Part shown: positions 1-10,111 of the stretch, one piece after another
Numbering within the stretch: position 1 is the first letter of the stretch
Layout: each line of letters opens with the position of its first letter
NCBI RefSeq assembly: GCF_007858975.2
Contig: NZ_CP042220.2
Coordinates: forward strand, 3,720,001 to 3,784,000
Reading direction: 5' to 3'
Origin: Dickeya poaceiphila
GTDB taxonomy: Bacteria; Pseudomonadota; Gammaproteobacteria; Enterobacterales; Enterobacteriaceae
DNA: 64,000 bases
Made by a program: the position numbers and the translations under genes
Notes under the pieces: generated by a model
The model's database searches: none
What the model was told of the DNA's origin: nothing
Seen by the model: the letters and a program-made list of their open reading frames with translations, nothing else

Positions 1-712
1 TCCCCGGCTCTTCGATTTCCTCCGGCGAGAAGCGATAACCGATGATGAAGGTCGCATCCGCATACTGGCGCGCCATCTTGTGGGTGATCTCCAGCACGGC
101 AAGCGGGAATCTGGCGCGGTTGTCGCGGCTGCCGCCCCATTCGTCGGTACGCAGGTTAGAGTTCGGGGAGTAAAACTGCTGAATCAGATAGGTATTAGCG
201 CCGTGAATTTCCACGCCGTCGAAGCCGGCTTCAATGGCGCGGCGCACCGCTTCGCCAAATTTGGCGATCATGGCGTCCACCTCTTCGCCCGTCAGCGCTA
301 CCGGCACCGCCGCACCTTCACGCGGTGCGGCAACTGCGCTCGGCCCAACGGGCGACTGGCCACCAATCAGTTTCGGCTCCACCATACGTCCACCATGGTA
401 GATCTGCAGAATGGCTTTCGACCCCTTCTCCTTGATGGCCGAAGCGATTTTCGCCAACCCGATAACCTTATCGTCATTGTCGATGCCAATGGCGCCCGGA
501 AACGCCAACCCTTTATCATCGATAAAACAACACTCCACAATCACTGCGCCGATACTGCCGGCACGCACCTGATAGTACTCCACCAGCTCTTTGGTGACGG
601 TGCCGTCATAAAAGCCGGTACAGGTGGTCATGGGTGCCATCAGCAGACGATTTTTAAGCTCGACGCCATTGGGCAAAGTAAACGGACTGAGTACCTGGTT
701 ATTAACGCTCAT
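1..712 (-). CDS. NADH:flavin oxidoreductase, old yellow enzyme family (partial)
   Basis: FMN-dependent TIM-barrel oxidoreductase of the old yellow enzyme family, expected to reduce activated alkenes or other electrophiles with NAD(P)H. The readable 237 residues give the N-terminal two thirds of the barrel: a PFTLPNGVELKNRL opening followed by APMTT, the QIYHGGRM segment, and VEIHGANTYLIQQFYSPNSN, which are hallmarks of the family. The 3' end lies beyond the left edge. The ATG at 712 was chosen because GGAG sits at good spacing upstream and the protein opens as the family does. The true substrate cannot be told from sequence. Confidence 0.85.
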   Translation of the reverse strand, partial: MSVNNQVLSPFTLPNGVELKNRLLMAPMTTCTGFYDGTVTKELVEYYQVRAGSIGAVIVECCFIDDKGLAFPGAIGIDNDDKVIGLAKIASAIKEKGSKAILQIYHGGRMVEPKLIGGQSPVGPSAVAAPREGAAVPVALTGEEVDAMIAKFGEAVRRAIEAGFDGVEIHGANTYLIQQFYSPNSNLRTDEWGGSRDNRARFPLAVLEITHKMARQYADATFIIGYRFSPEEIEEPG

Positions 713-1051
713 AATAAGAGACTCCATAAATTACCAATGTTTTATATGCTTCAAATTTGTTATCGGTTTATTGTTTTTTATTTTGCTTAGCGGGCCGATG
801 TCATAACGTTAATATGAGTGGCTTTTTAGTTTCTAAATAATCAAATTAGTTAATTAACTAATGATTTATTATTATGTCATCGTGTTGTTGAAAGAGTGAT
901 TCATGAAAAAACAACTCATTCATATTCGTTAAAAATAAGACAACACTTTATTTACCTGATACCTGAGTAATTCATACCTACTCATTCAATAATTCGGATT
1001 GCCGGAAAAACAGGCTACACACTGGAATACGCCATTGGTTGGCACTGTTTA

Positions 1052-1083
1052 TCAAAGCGAATATTTGTCAAAGCGAATGTTTG
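1052..1083. repeat. 16-bp tandem duplication
   Basis: Two adjacent copies of tcaaagcgaatatttg (the second has g for a in the tenth-to-twelfth base region), followed by the start of a third (tcaaacc). Confidence 0.8.
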
Positions 1084-1250
1084 TCAAACCAAATAGCAGA
1101 CCCTGCGATTGCACGCCAAACTCAATCATATTGATTTTAAACGAATCAAGATCGGTAGTAGCGTTGCACACAGTTTGCTGTCTTGCCGAGGGAACCCTGC
1201 AACCTGAGGTATTTAGGATATCTATTTCACTGGCATCATTATTCACAACT

Positions 1251-1280
1251 TACGCTGAGAACATTTACGCTGAGAACATT
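1251..1280. repeat. 15-bp perfect tandem duplication
   Basis: Two exact adjacent copies of tacgctgagaacatt. Confidence 0.85.
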
Positions 1281-1476
1281 GCCGGCATAAAACGGTCACC
1301 CCAGTGACCATATGCATAGGGGAAAGATACGGTGAAATAACATCAACCGATGAGGACTGATTATTCAGAATGAAAATGATTCATGGCGACTCATTTCACA
1401 TGCAAAGAAGACAATGATTTCTAAACATGGTTTCTGAACATAAAGCTGATACATGAAACCTGATGAGTAAATTACT

Positions 1477-1504
1477 GGAGCCTGACGTTGCCGCATCAGG
1501 CTCC
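1477..1504 (-). terminator. inverted repeat after apbE, possible terminator
   Basis: Nine-base arms ggagcctga and tcaggctcc enclose a ten-base loop, starting about 8 bp past the apbE stop. There is no strong T-run on the minus strand (agtaattt follows), so termination strength is uncertain. Confidence 0.5.
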
Positions 1505-1512
1505 TCGTCTGA

Positions 1513-2562
1513 TTACGGCGTGGGCAACAGAAATGCTTTAAACTGTGGCGTCATCACCGCTTCAAATCCCTTATCGGTTTTCGTAATCAGATACACCGCC
1601 AGTCCTTGCTGTTCTGCCAGTTTCAACGCCTTGTCCTTACCCAGCACCATCAGCCCGGTGTCCCAGCCATCCGCCTCCAGTGCGGTTCTGGCAATCACGG
1701 TGGCGGAAACCAGCTGATGCGTAATCGGCCTACCGGTAGCCGGGTCGATAACATGCGAATAGCGTTTGCCATCCTGCTCAAAATAGTTGCGATAGCTGCC
1801 GGAGGTACTGATGCCGTAGCCATGCAGATCCACCGCCGCCTGAATGGCATTCTCCTTGTCGGTAGGTTTCTGAATAGCGACTCGCCAGGGTTGTCCCTGC
1901 CCATTAACGCCACGGCTGGAAATCGCCCCACCTACCGATACCAGATAGTTGGTAATGCCTTTACGGGTCATCAACTGTGCCAGCAGGTCGGCACCGTAAC
2001 CTTCGCCCAGCGTGGAGAGATCCACATACAGGCCGGGCAGGTCTTTCTGCAACCATTCCCCCTGATGATTGCTGATAAGACGAAGGTGATTTAGCCCGAC
2101 CTTACGCCGTGCTTCATCAATCTGCTGCTGACTGGGGATGGTGACCGGCTGCTTCTGCGGCCCGAATCCCCACAGGTTAACCAACGGTCCCACTGTGATA
2201 TCCATCGCTCCGCCCGTCGCCCGGCCAATACGTTGCGCAGCCAGAATGATATCCGCCATGCCATTACTGATAGGCTGTGGCTCAGTACCGGTGTCACGAT
2301 TAAAGCGGGACAACACGGAATCGCTGCGGTAGGTAGAGATTTCGTTATTAGCCTGCTCCAGCAACGCATCGATCTCCTGCTGCAACTGCTGGCTGCTTTC
2401 CGGCAACTCTCCACTTATCTTCACGCTATAAAACGTACCCATGGTTTTGCCCTCAAACGTGGTGAAGGGGCGCGAATCATTCACGGGCGATTGCGGTTTG
2501 CAGGCACTCAGCGCGCTGAGTACACCAAGCAAAAGGATGGATTTTAGGGCGAAAGACGCCAT
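1513..2562 (-). CDS. apbE: FAD:protein FMN transferase ApbE (lipoprotein)
   Basis: Flavinyltransferase that attaches FMN covalently to threonine residues of electron-transport proteins (for example NqrB/NqrC or RnfG), using FAD and Mg2+ on the periplasmic side. The 349-residue product begins with a lipoprotein signal peptide ending in LSALSAC, so Cys is the expected lipidated residue. Family motifs include the EGKTMGTFYSV opening, the VDLSTLGEGYGADLL segment, the SVGGAISSRG loop and SHVIDPATGRP. The ATG at 2562 is preferred over an upstream in-frame codon at 2628 because AAGGAG lies 8 bp before it and it gives a clean signal peptide. No Nqr or Rnf genes are visible in this window. Confidence 0.92.
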   Translation of the reverse strand: MASFALKSILLLGVLSALSACKPQSPVNDSRPFTTFEGKTMGTFYSVKISGELPESSQQLQQEIDALLEQANNEISTYRSDSVLSRFNRDTGTEPQPISNGMADIILAAQRIGRATGGAMDITVGPLVNLWGFGPQKQPVTIPSQQQIDEARRKVGLNHLRLISNHQGEWLQKDLPGLYVDLSTLGEGYGADLLAQLMTRKGITNYLVSVGGAISSRGVNGQGQPWRVAIQKPTDKENAIQAAVDLHGYGISTSGSYRNYFEQDGKRYSHVIDPATGRPITHQLVSATVIARTALEADGWDTGLMVLGKDKALKLAEQQGLAVYLITKTDKGFEAVMTPQFKAFLLPTP

Positions 2563-2706
2563 GAGCCGTACTCCTTGAATCACAATGACGCGATATTGAT
2601 AGAGCAAGTACGGGTGATTGAAAAGCACAGATGGGAAAAAACCTGTCTGAACGCAAGAGATCGACTAAACAGAGCCGGAATGTTGCGGTTGCGGCCCTCA
2701 AAGACA

Positions 2707-2728
2707 GAGCGCGCCAGCCGGCGCGCTC
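2707..2728 (-). terminator. likely terminator of the spy-like gene
   Basis: Perfect nine-base arms gagcgcgcc / ggcgcgctc about 20 bp past the spy stop, followed on the minus strand by a weak T-rich run (tgtcttt). Confidence 0.55.
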
Positions 2729-2748
2729 CAGTCATATCTGGCATACCG

Positions 2749-3222
2749 TTATTGCGGCGCTTTTGGCGGCATCGGCTCTTTCAGATGTCTGTCGAATTTA
2801 TCGTTGAACTGTTTTTTCTGTTCCGGCGTCAGCACGTTATACATTTTATTCTGAATTTCCAGGTGTTTGAGCATACGGGCTTTGCTGGCTTCAGCCATTT
2901 TATTGGCTACCGCTTCAGCTTTCGCTTTATCAAAGCTGTCAGCGGCAATCAGGTGGTGCCATTCGGCGCGATCATCAGCCGAAGGCCGTTCTCGGTCTTT
3001 TTTGGCATTCTCCATGATGTCGCGTATTTTCTGGCGCTGCTCGTCGGTCAGATTCAACCCTCTAAACATATTCTGTTCCATCCCGTGTTCGCCACGCTCG
3101 CCGTCATGGTGTCTCATCATGCGTGCATCCTGATCCGGCGGGGTAGGATCCTGAGCATAGGCAAATCCGGCACTCCCCAGCGCCAACGCAGAGGCAACCA
3201 TAATCACAGTTAATTTAGACAT
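2749..3222 (-). CDS. spy: Spy/CpxP-family periplasmic chaperone
   Basis: Small ATP-independent periplasmic chaperone of the Spy/CpxP family, which binds unfolding envelope proteins and in related bacteria is induced by Cpx and Bae envelope stress. The 157-residue product has a Sec signal peptide (cleavage near AYAQ), a His/Met/Asp-rich N-terminal segment, and two LTxxQ-type repeats (LTDEQRQKI and LTPEQKKQF) that define the family. The tail is rich in Pro and Lys. Start 3222 has an AAGGAAGG ribosome site. CpxP is the alternative; the neighbours contain no cpxRA, so Spy is preferred. No clear CpxR box was recognised upstream. Confidence 0.8.
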   Translation of the reverse strand: MSKLTVIMVASALALGSAGFAYAQDPTPPDQDARMMRHHDGERGEHGMEQNMFRGLNLTDEQRQKIRDIMENAKKDRERPSADDRAEWHHLIAADSFDKAKAEAVANKMAEASKARMLKHLEIQNKMYNVLTPEQKKQFNDKFDRHLKEPMPPKAPQ

Positions 3223-3437
3223 AGGACCTTCCTTCACGTTACGGTTTTAATTATTAACGCATCGGAATGCGTCAACCTTTGCGATGCAGTATAGGTCGTG
3301 GAATTTCAGTTAATCGGGTGCCTGGGTAAAACTTTGCAAGGAAGGCATTCACAATTCCACCAATTGTGGAGAAAACGCCAGAACGCTGTAAGTGGCGGCG
3401 AGCTGACGCCGCCATCGGATAACCGCCGCAGGATTTC

Positions 3438-3734
3438 TCAGAGCAGCGAACGATGAAACGCGGCAGCGTCTTTGGCCAGCGCATCCAGATGGGAGCGGAT
3501 CAGGTTGATTTTCTGCAACAACGGGTTACGTTCAGGGGACTCATCCATCATGTTTAACCGGGTAACCAGTTCATTGATTCTTGCACACAAATCCGCTTCG
3601 CGCTGACGAGCCTGTACCAATTGCAAGTGAAGGTGCTGATAGTCGCGCTGCCAGATCTGTTGCTGTCGGCTGACACTGGCCTCCAGCGCCTGCAATGCGC
3701 TTTCCAGCCGTGCTTCCAACTCTTCGATACACAT
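3438..3734 (-). CDS. small coiled-coil protein, function unknown
   Basis: I do not recognise this 98-residue cytoplasmic protein. It is highly helical and charged, with heptad-like stretches (ELEARLESALQALEAS, then a Gln/Arg-rich helix and LCARINELVTRLNMMD), no signal peptide and no membrane segment, so a coiled-coil dimer is likely. The ATG at 3734 is chosen over one at 3770 because AAGGA sits six bases before it. It lies between rlmG and the spy-like gene, all leftward, but gaps of 95 and 215 bp do not prove co-transcription. Confidence 0.6.
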   Translation of the reverse strand: MCIEELEARLESALQALEASVSRQQQIWQRDYQHLHLQLVQARQREADLCARINELVTRLNMMDESPERNPLLQKINLIRSHLDALAKDAAAFHRSLL

Positions 3735-3830
3735 AGAGGTTCCTTCTGACGTACCTTCTCTCTCTGACATAACCTGCGGATTATAATGACAGTCCCGCGC
3801 GACAACAAATGCCGGGCGGGATCACCGCAT

Positions 3831-4982
3831 CTAGCGACTCTGGGTTTTTACCGCACGCAACACAACGAATTTCGCATTACTGGCAACATTTTCACAATTG
3901 CCGAACAACCGCTTCAGCTTGTGGAAATAGTCCAGATGGCGGTTGCCGACTATCCGCAATTCGCCGCCTACCGCCAGGCAGCGGCGTGCATCCAAAAACA
4001 TCTGCCAGGCAATGTCATCGGTTATCGCCTGCTGCTGATGGAATGGCGGATTACACAACACCGCCTGCAGGCTGCCTTGCCCGACTCCCGTCAGCGCATG
4101 GTTCACCACAAAGCGGCTGCGCGCCATATCCTGTGGCCGGTTGACTTCCACATTGTGCTGGCTGGAGGCCACCGCCATATAGGACTCGTCGAAAAAGCTG
4201 ACATACGCTTGCGGATTCAGCGCCAGCGCGGTCAGGCCGATAACACCGTTGCCGCACCCCAGATCAACAATCTTACCGTCCAGTTGTTGCGGCAGATGCT
4301 GCATGAAAAAACGGGCGCCAATATCCAACCCGCCGCGGGCAAACACATTGGCGTAATTGTGGATACGGGCATTGTGGATAGGGCTGGCAGCGTCATCCAA
4401 CAGCCAGACCGTCATCGCCGGTTTGTCATCAATAACGCGCGCTTGTGGCTGGCAGTGAATCAATCTGGCTTTTTTCCAGGCCAGCGAAGTACGAGTCGGA
4501 CCCAGAATCTGCTCGAACAGTTGCAACGTGGATGTGTGAATATCACGCGCTTTCGCACCCGCGATAATCACGGTTTGCGGCGTCACCACCTCGCGCAGTT
4601 GACGCAACTGGTGCTCCAGCAGCGCCAGTGTTTTCGGCACTTTCAACACCACCAGCGCTGGTGCGTCTGGCAAGGGAGCCAGGCTATCTTGCAGCGTGAC
4701 CGACTCCGGCGCATAACCATTGAGCGACAGGTTATGCCGGGTCGCCAGTTGGCTGAGGTATGAGTCACTGATGCAATAAGGCGCTTGCGCCTGTAAGCCA
4801 CAGGCCAACGTGCCGAACGCATCATTGAAAATCAGACGAGGACCGGGACCAATCGGCATCGTCGCCAGTTCCCGCAGCAGATACTCATCCGCCGCTTCCC
4901 ATGCCTGCAACGATGACTCGCGTTCAGACTGCGGATAGCGGACCAACGTCAGGTTATGTGTTTCCAGCTCAAGTTGGCTCAT
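3831..4982 (-). CDS. rlmG: 23S rRNA (guanine-N2)-methyltransferase RlmG
   Basis: SAM-dependent enzyme that methylates N2 of G1835 of 23S rRNA. The 383-residue protein has the duplicated Rossmann-methyltransferase layout of RlmG/RsmC: a degenerate N-terminal copy and a catalytic C-terminal copy with the SAM loop [12 protein letters not shown] and the NPPF motif (LCNPPFHQ) that positions the guanine amino group. Length and opening ([17 protein letters not shown]) match enterobacterial RlmG. A long open frame on the opposite strand is a shadow. Confidence 0.93.
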   Translation of the reverse strand: MSQLELETHNLTLVRYPQSERESSLQAWEAADEYLLRELATMPIGPGPRLIFNDAFGTLACGLQAQAPYCISDSYLSQLATRHNLSLNGYAPESVTLQDSLAPLPDAPALVVLKVPKTLALLEHQLRQLREVVTPQTVIIAGAKARDIHTSTLQLFEQILGPTRTSLAWKKARLIHCQPQARVIDDKPAMTVWLLDDAASPIHNARIHNYANVFARGGLDIGARFFMQHLPQQLDGKIVDLGCGNGVIGLTALALNPQAYVSFFDESYMAVASSQHNVEVNRPQDMARSRFVVNHALTGVGQGSLQAVLCNPPFHQQQAITDDIAWQMFLDARRCLAVGGELRIVGNRHLDYFHKLKRLFGNCENVASNAKFVVLRAVKTQSR

Positions 4983-5174
4983 GGCCTCTCCTGCAATACA
5001 AAATCTGGCGCTGTTTATCCCTTAAAACAGCGTCGCAGTAAATGGTTTTCCTGCTGATGCCCACTATTCATCCACTGACACCCCTATCCATCGGCTACGC
5101 CACGTCAAAGCACATCGACATAGAAGGCAAGAGGAAGAGTTTGACCCTGTACAGGAACTATCCTATCTTTGGAA

Positions 5175-5305
5175 TTGCAAAGGGGAGTAACTTCTCGCTG
5201 GCTAATCGTCATTACAGTGCAGGCGCACTCGGTTACCAGGCAACCTTAATGACTTTATCCGCATTAAGTTGTAAGTGAGACCTTGCCAGAAGGCGAGGTC
5301 CATTT
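5175..5305 (+). ncRNA. yybP-ykoY family Mn2+ riboswitch (alx leader)
   Basis: The leader of alx contains the conserved elements of this family in order: aaaggggagtaa (5179-5190) opening the aptamer, a variable arm ending in ggttaccaggcaacc, and gagaccttgcc-(loop)-ggcgaggtc (5277-5300) forming the second conserved arm and closing loop. In E. coli the alx leader (PRE element) responds to Mn2+ and alkaline pH. Boundaries are approximate because I judged them by eye. Confidence 0.85.
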
Positions 5306-5322
5306 GCAGCACCGTGAATAGC

Positions 5323-5361
5323 AAACGGCCTGTGCCTTCTGACACAGGCCGTTTTGTTTTC
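5323..5361 (+). terminator. intrinsic terminator between riboswitch and alx
   Basis: Twelve-base arms aaacggcctgtg / cacaggccgttt enclose an eight-base loop and run into gttttgtttt. It sits between the Mn2+ aptamer and the alx start, so it is the probable attenuator of the riboswitch. Confidence 0.85.
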
Positions 5362-5416
5362 TGACAACAGGGCCACGACACACTTCCTCATCGGAAAGGC
5401 GCTAAGGGATACGGTT

Positions 5417-6370
5417 ATGGTAACGATAGGAACCCCGCTGCTGTGGAGCAGCTTCGCAATCATCGTGGTAATCATGCTGGCTATTGACCTGTTTTATCAG
5501 GGCAAGAAAGGCGCGATGGTCATGACCTTTAAACAGGCCGCCGCCTGGTCGCTGATTTGGGTCACACTCTCAATACTATTCAACGCCGGTTTCTGGTGGT
5601 ATCTCAGCAGTACCGTGGGCCGCGAGGTAGCAGATACTCAGGCGCTGGCGTTCTTTACCGGTTACCTGATAGAAAAAGCGCTGGCCGTCGATAACGTGTT
5701 TGTCTGGCTGATGCTGTTTAGTTATTTCGCCATTCCCGCACAGTATCAGCGTCGGGTACTGGTTTATGGCGTGCTGGGGGCCATCGTTCTGCGTACCATC
5801 ATGGTGTTCGCGGGCAGCTGGCTGGTTTCTCAGTTCCAGTGGCTACTGTACCTGTTTGGTGCGTTCCTGCTGATAACCGGGCTTAAAATGGCGCTGGCGA
5901 AAGAAGACGATGCCGCTATCGGCGAGAAACCGGTCGTGCGCTGGCTGCGCGGTCACCTGCGGATGACCGATACCCTGCAAGGCGATCGTTTTTTCATCCG
6001 GCAGAACGGCTTGCTGTACGCCACACCGCTATTTCTGGTGCTGGTGATGGTGGAAATCAGCGATGTGATTTTCGCGGTAGACAGCATCCCCGCGATTTTT
6101 GCCGTCACCACCGACCCGTTCATTGTGCTGACGTCAAACCTGTTCGCTATTTTGGGATTGCGCGCCATGTACTTCCTGCTGGCAGGCGTGGCGCAGAAGT
6201 TCTCCATGCTGAAATACGGGCTGGCGGTGATCCTGATCTTTATTGGCATCAAGATGATGCTGATCGATCTGTTCCACATCCCTGTCGCCATGTCGCTCAG
6301 CGTGGTGGCTGTGATCTTGCTGGTCACCATTCTGATCAACCTCTGGGTTAACCGATGCGCTACGCGCTAA
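5417..6370 (+). CDS. alx: Alx, TerC-family membrane protein
   Basis: Integral inner-membrane protein of the TerC family; E. coli Alx exports Mn2+. The 317-residue product has about nine hydrophobic segments and the family's acidic intramembrane motifs ([12 protein letters not shown] and [18 protein letters not shown]), which are likely metal-coordinating. The ATG at 5417 follows AAGGGA at seven bases; earlier in-frame codons fall inside the terminator hairpin. Expression is probably controlled by the upstream Mn2+ riboswitch and attenuator. Confidence 0.92.
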   Translation: MVTIGTPLLWSSFAIIVVIMLAIDLFYQGKKGAMVMTFKQAAAWSLIWVTLSILFNAGFWWYLSSTVGREVADTQALAFFTGYLIEKALAVDNVFVWLMLFSYFAIPAQYQRRVLVYGVLGAIVLRTIMVFAGSWLVSQFQWLLYLFGAFLLITGLKMALAKEDDAAIGEKPVVRWLRGHLRMTDTLQGDRFFIRQNGLLYATPLFLVLVMVEISDVIFAVDSIPAIFAVTTDPFIVLTSNLFAILGLRAMYFLLAGVAQKFSMLKYGLAVILIFIGIKMMLIDLFHIPVAMSLSVVAVILLVTILINLWVNRCATR

Positions 6371-6425
6371 CCCTACCCCATACTGAATACCGGCGTGCGC
6401 CCCGCTTAACCGCGGGGCAATTCCT

Positions 6426-6974
6426 TCAGGCGCTTTTGGTGGTGGATTGCGGCTCATTTACTCTGAACGGGTCGATGCCGTTACGCTGCATACGCCAGAA
6501 GCGGATGATATTGAACCCGTTTATCACCAGAAAACTGGCCTCAATCAGCGATCCGCCAATCGACCCCAGCCAGATGTTGTGCATCACCCACAACGCCGTC
6601 GAACACCAGATGATGCAGCGCGTCGTCAACCCATGCGCGCGGAACAGCGCCCAGGTACTGCACACTGTGCCGATGATCGGCAGCAGTTCCATCGGGTGTT
6701 TCACACCCGGCAGGCCTAGCCCCAGCGTCAGGGCAATAAACACAAACATCACCACGATATTGCTGGTTTTCAGGGTGATCAGGGTGCGGCCTGAATTGAG
6801 CAAGGCGCTCACGCCCGCCGCATGTGCCCCCATCAGGAAGAAGTGGCAAGCGATAACCGCACTGTAAGCGGAGAGTTGGATTTTGAATTTTTTTTCACTG
6901 CGGTTGAAAAACATGGTGATACCGACAAAAAAAGCCAGTACACCAACAGCCTGGGCAAACACGTAAGAAGTCAT
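6426..6974 (-). CDS. ygjV: YgjV-family inner membrane protein
   Basis: Conserved inner-membrane protein of unknown biochemical function with six or so hydrophobic helices in 182 residues, matching the length and opening (MTSYVFAQAVGVLAF) of enterobacterial YgjV. It lies after uxaA in the same direction; in E. coli ygjV also sits next to the uxa/exu region. The ATG at 6974 has CAGGA just upstream. Its end faces alx across a 55-bp gap containing an inverted repeat (gccccgc at 6399 with gcggggc ending 6418). Confidence 0.85.
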   Translation of the reverse strand: MTSYVFAQAVGVLAFFVGITMFFNRSEKKFKIQLSAYSAVIACHFFLMGAHAAGVSALLNSGRTLITLKTSNIVVMFVFIALTLGLGLPGVKHPMELLPIIGTVCSTWALFRAHGLTTRCIIWCSTALWVMHNIWLGSIGGSLIEASFLVINGFNIIRFWRMQRNGIDPFRVNEPQSTTKSA

Positions 6975-7086
6975 GATTCCTGCCTTAAAGCGCCATGATG
7001 AAAAAACGGCGTTCAAATAATGAAACACCGTTTTATTTTATGTGAAATCGTTTAGATTTACAACGCCAGGCTTATCACGATCGGTT

Positions 7087-8577
7087 CTATAACGTTACAC
7101 CGCTTTTAAATATCGCCAGTTCGCGGAAGTCGTTGATCTCATTTTTCGCCGGTTTACCGTTGGCGATATCGACAATCAGATCGACAAACTGCGACAGCAA
7201 CTCATCCATCGACATGCCGTGAATCAAGCGACCCGCGTCAAAATCGATCCAGTGCGGTTTCTTCTGCGCCAGTTCGGTATTGGTCGCCAGTTTCACCGTC
7301 GGCACAAAGCCGCCGTAAGGCGTACCACGACCGGTACTAAACAGCACCATGTGACAACCAGCCCCCGCCAGCGCGCTGGTGGCCACCGCATCGTTACCCG
7401 GTGCGCTCAGCAGGTTCAACCCCGGCGTATGCAGGCGCTCGCCATACTTGAGCACATCCACCACCTGACTTTGCCCGGCTTTCTGAGTACAACCGAGGGA
7501 TTTCTCCTCAAGCGTAGTGATACCACCCGCTTTGTTGCCCGGCGACGGGTTCTCGTAAATCGGCTGATTATGTTCAATGAAATACTGTTTAAAATCATTG
7601 ACCATATGCACGGTTTTCTCGAATGTACTCTCATCGCGGCACCGGCTCATCAGAATACGTTCGGCACCGAACATCTCCGGCACTTCGGTCAGCACCGTCG
7701 TGCCGCCGTTGGCGATGAGATAATCCGAGAAACGTCCCAGCAGCGGGTTGGCGGTAATACCGGACAGGCCATCCGAGCCGCCGCACTCCAGACCAAATTT
7801 CAGTTCGCTCAGTTTACCCGGCTCACGGCGATCGTCACGCATTACCTGATACAACTGGTGCAAGCGTTCCAGACCGGCTTCCACTTCATCTTCCTGCTGC
7901 TGGCAGATCATGAAGTTAACGCGATCGGCGTCGTACTCGCCCAGCGTGTCACGAAACGCGGACACCTGATTGTTCTCACACCCAAGACCAATCACCAATA
8001 CCGCCCCAGCGTTCGGGTGGCGCACCATGTTTTGCAGCATGGTACGGGTGTTTTCGTGATCCTGCCCTAACTGGGAACAACCGAACGGATGGGTGAACAG
8101 GTAAACGCCATCGATACCTTCCGCATTATTGGTTTCCTTGAGGAAACGCTGCTGGATCTGGCGGGCGATGCCGTTAACGCAACCGACGGTCGGCAGTATC
8201 CACAGTTCATTGCGGATACCAACGTCGCCGTTTTTACGGCGGTAGATCTGCACCTCACGATCCACCATCTGTTCCGGCAGACTGATGAACTCCGGCTGAT
8301 ACTGGTATTCATCCAGATCGCTCAGGTTGGTTTTCGCGTTCTGAGAGTGGATGTGCTCACCCGCGGCAATCGCCGCCAGTGCATGACCAATCGGCAGACC
8401 GTATTTCACGATCATCTCGCCTGACGCTATCGCCTTGAGGGCGAATTTGTGCCCGCGCGCCACCGCCTGCGGCAGCGTCAGGGAGACATCACCCACCGAC
8501 ACCGTTTCGCCCTGTGCCAGATCGCGCAAGGCAACGGCGACATTGTCCAGTGAGTGAATTTTAATGATGCTCTGCAT
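7087..8577 (-). CDS. uxaA: altronate dehydratase UxaA
   Basis: Fe2+/Mn2+-dependent enzyme (EC 4.2.1.7) converting D-altronate to 2-keto-3-deoxy-D-gluconate, the last step of the galacturonate branch before KdgK. The 496-residue protein has the N-terminal SAF-like domain (TVSVGDVSLTLPQAVARGHKFALKA read in parts) and the large dehydratase domain with IRNELWILPTVGCVN, FTHPFGCSQLG and the LECGGSDGLSGITANP motif. It is the last gene of the leftward uxaCBA operon, 18 bp after uxaB. Confidence 0.96.
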   Translation of the reverse strand: MQSIIKIHSLDNVAVALRDLAQGETVSVGDVSLTLPQAVARGHKFALKAIASGEMIVKYGLPIGHALAAIAAGEHIHSQNAKTNLSDLDEYQYQPEFISLPEQMVDREVQIYRRKNGDVGIRNELWILPTVGCVNGIARQIQQRFLKETNNAEGIDGVYLFTHPFGCSQLGQDHENTRTMLQNMVRHPNAGAVLVIGLGCENNQVSAFRDTLGEYDADRVNFMICQQQEDEVEAGLERLHQLYQVMRDDRREPGKLSELKFGLECGGSDGLSGITANPLLGRFSDYLIANGGTTVLTEVPEMFGAERILMSRCRDESTFEKTVHMVNDFKQYFIEHNQPIYENPSPGNKAGGITTLEEKSLGCTQKAGQSQVVDVLKYGERLHTPGLNLLSAPGNDAVATSALAGAGCHMVLFSTGRGTPYGGFVPTVKLATNTELAQKKPHWIDFDAGRLIHGMSMDELLSQFVDLIVDIANGKPAKNEINDFRELAIFKSGVTL

Positions 8578-8595
8578 GGAGACGACCTTATGCGA

Positions 8596-10047
8596 TTAGC
8601 AATAACCCGCTAACGCGTCGCGCATACCGCGCTCGACGATAGCCTGCAACTGTTCGGTGACCAGCGATGCCAGACCGGGCACCTGCGTCAAATCCTGTTC
8701 CCAGTGCTCCTCATCCCCCAGCACGGCATTCACCACCTGCGCCAGCGACGTGGTGCCAGCGCGCACGCCGCTCCACAGCACTTCGTAACGCTCCAGCCAA
8801 CGGGCGTCGTCCTGCAACGGATAGCGGTCATCGTTACGCTCGCCGCGATAAAACGCGATCAAGGCTGCCAGCGCAAACGTCAGGCGCTTGGGCAACGCGT
8901 TATAACGTTCACGGTATGTCAGCAGTTGCGGCAGAATGCGGGTACGGAATTTGGTCATACCGTTCAGGGCGATAGACAGCAACTGATGCTGAATGAACGG
9001 GTTTCTGAAACGGCTCAGTACCGCCTCGGCAAACGACATCAGCTCGTCATGCGGTAAATCCAGTACCGGTACGATCTCTTCGGCAATCGTGGTTTCGACA
9101 AATTTGCCTATCTGGGCATCATTCATCGATTCACCCACGTTATCGAGGCCTGCCAGAAACGCCACCGGTACCAGCGCGGTGTGGGCACCGTTCAGAATCG
9201 CCACCTTGCGCTCTTTATAAGGCTTGATGTCATCAACAATGCGCACGTTCAGTTTCAGTTGGTTCAGACGCAGTTCTTCTGCCAGCCACTGCGGCCCCTG
9301 AATCACGAACAGGTAGAAATACTCAGCGGTATCCAGAAAGGTGTCCTGATAACCCAGTTCCTGTTGTAACGCGTCCACTTCATTGCGTGGATACCCCGTC
9401 ACAATGCGGTCCACCAGCGTTGAGCAGAAGGTGTTGTGCTCGTTAAGCCAGGTGGTGAACGCTGCCGGCAGCGCCCATTGCGCCGCATAACGCAGCACCA
9501 GCTCTTTGAGTTTTTCGCCGTTGTAATCAATCAATTCGCACGGCAGCAGCACCCAGCCTTTATCGGCGGCGCCATTAAAATGATTGAAGCGTTCGAACAG
9601 CAGACGGGTCAACTTCGCCGGGAAGCTGGCTGGCGGCGTGTCAGCCAGTTTGTCATCAGCATGGTAGCTAATACCGGCTTCCGTGGTGTTGGAAAATACA
9701 AAGCGGATGTTGGCGTCATGCGCCAGCGCCAGATACTCATCAAACTGACGGTACACGTTGATTTCACGGTTAACCGAGCGGATAAGGCGCGGCTCGCGCA
9801 CCGCGTCGCCCTGTTCGTTCAGGCCGCGAATAATGGTGGTGTACAAACCCTCCTGGGTATTCAGCGCAGGCGGGAAATCGGTATCAATCGGACGAACCAC
9901 AACAATACCCGCGTCCAGATCAGTATGTTCATTCAACAGATCCAGTTGCCAGTCAACAAAGGCGCGAAGGAAATTGCCTTCGCCAAATTGAATAACGCGG
10001 TCAGGATGACGACGGCCAGGAAAATCACGACGATTGAGCGTTTGCAT
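8596..10047 (-). CDS. uxaB: tagaturonate reductase UxaB
   Basis: NADH-dependent altronate oxidoreductase (EC 1.1.1.58) of the mannitol dehydrogenase family. It reduces D-tagaturonate, made by UxaC, to D-altronate. The 483-residue product opens [30 protein letters not shown] with the family's cofactor loop, and carries the catalytic-region signature [19 protein letters not shown]. The ATG at 10047 aligns with the E. coli start; a TTG two codons upstream is less likely. It sits between uxaC and uxaA, whereas E. coli keeps uxaB elsewhere. Confidence 0.96.
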   Translation of the reverse strand: MQTLNRRDFPGRRHPDRVIQFGEGNFLRAFVDWQLDLLNEHTDLDAGIVVVRPIDTDFPPALNTQEGLYTTIIRGLNEQGDAVREPRLIRSVNREINVYRQFDEYLALAHDANIRFVFSNTTEAGISYHADDKLADTPPASFPAKLTRLLFERFNHFNGAADKGWVLLPCELIDYNGEKLKELVLRYAAQWALPAAFTTWLNEHNTFCSTLVDRIVTGYPRNEVDALQQELGYQDTFLDTAEYFYLFVIQGPQWLAEELRLNQLKLNVRIVDDIKPYKERKVAILNGAHTALVPVAFLAGLDNVGESMNDAQIGKFVETTIAEEIVPVLDLPHDELMSFAEAVLSRFRNPFIQHQLLSIALNGMTKFRTRILPQLLTYRERYNALPKRLTFALAALIAFYRGERNDDRYPLQDDARWLERYEVLWSGVRAGTTSLAQVVNAVLGDEEHWEQDLTQVPGLASLVTEQLQAIVERGMRDALAGYC

Positions 10048-10079
10048 TAACAAGCTACCTCAGAACACGACACTATTTC

Positions 10080-10111
10080 GGGACGAAACCCAGTCGGGAC
10101 AAACGCCAGTC
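10080..10111. repeat. imperfect 16-bp tandem duplication in the uxaC-uxaB gap
   Basis: gggacgaaacccagtc is followed directly by gggacaaacgccagtc, three differences. The gap between uxaC and uxaB is 198 bp and otherwise shows no gene. Confidence 0.55.

Larger units (their letters stand above)
713..1512. other. 800-bp intergenic region, no convincing gene
   Basis: AT-rich up to about 960, probably holding the promoter of the leftward reductase gene. An open frame on + at 999-1307 and one on - at 1052-1246 overlap each other, lack convincing ribosome sites and resemble no family. The stretch contains two short tandem duplications and, at its right end, an inverted repeat just beyond the apbE stop. 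Confidence 0.6.

Noticed and set aside
999..1307. 102-residue open frame between the reductase gene and apbE
   Set aside because: No family resemblance, no convincing ribosome site, and it is built across two short tandem duplications.
3786..4763. 325-residue open frame on + opposite rlmG
   Set aside because: Antisense shadow; rlmG on - carries all methyltransferase motifs.
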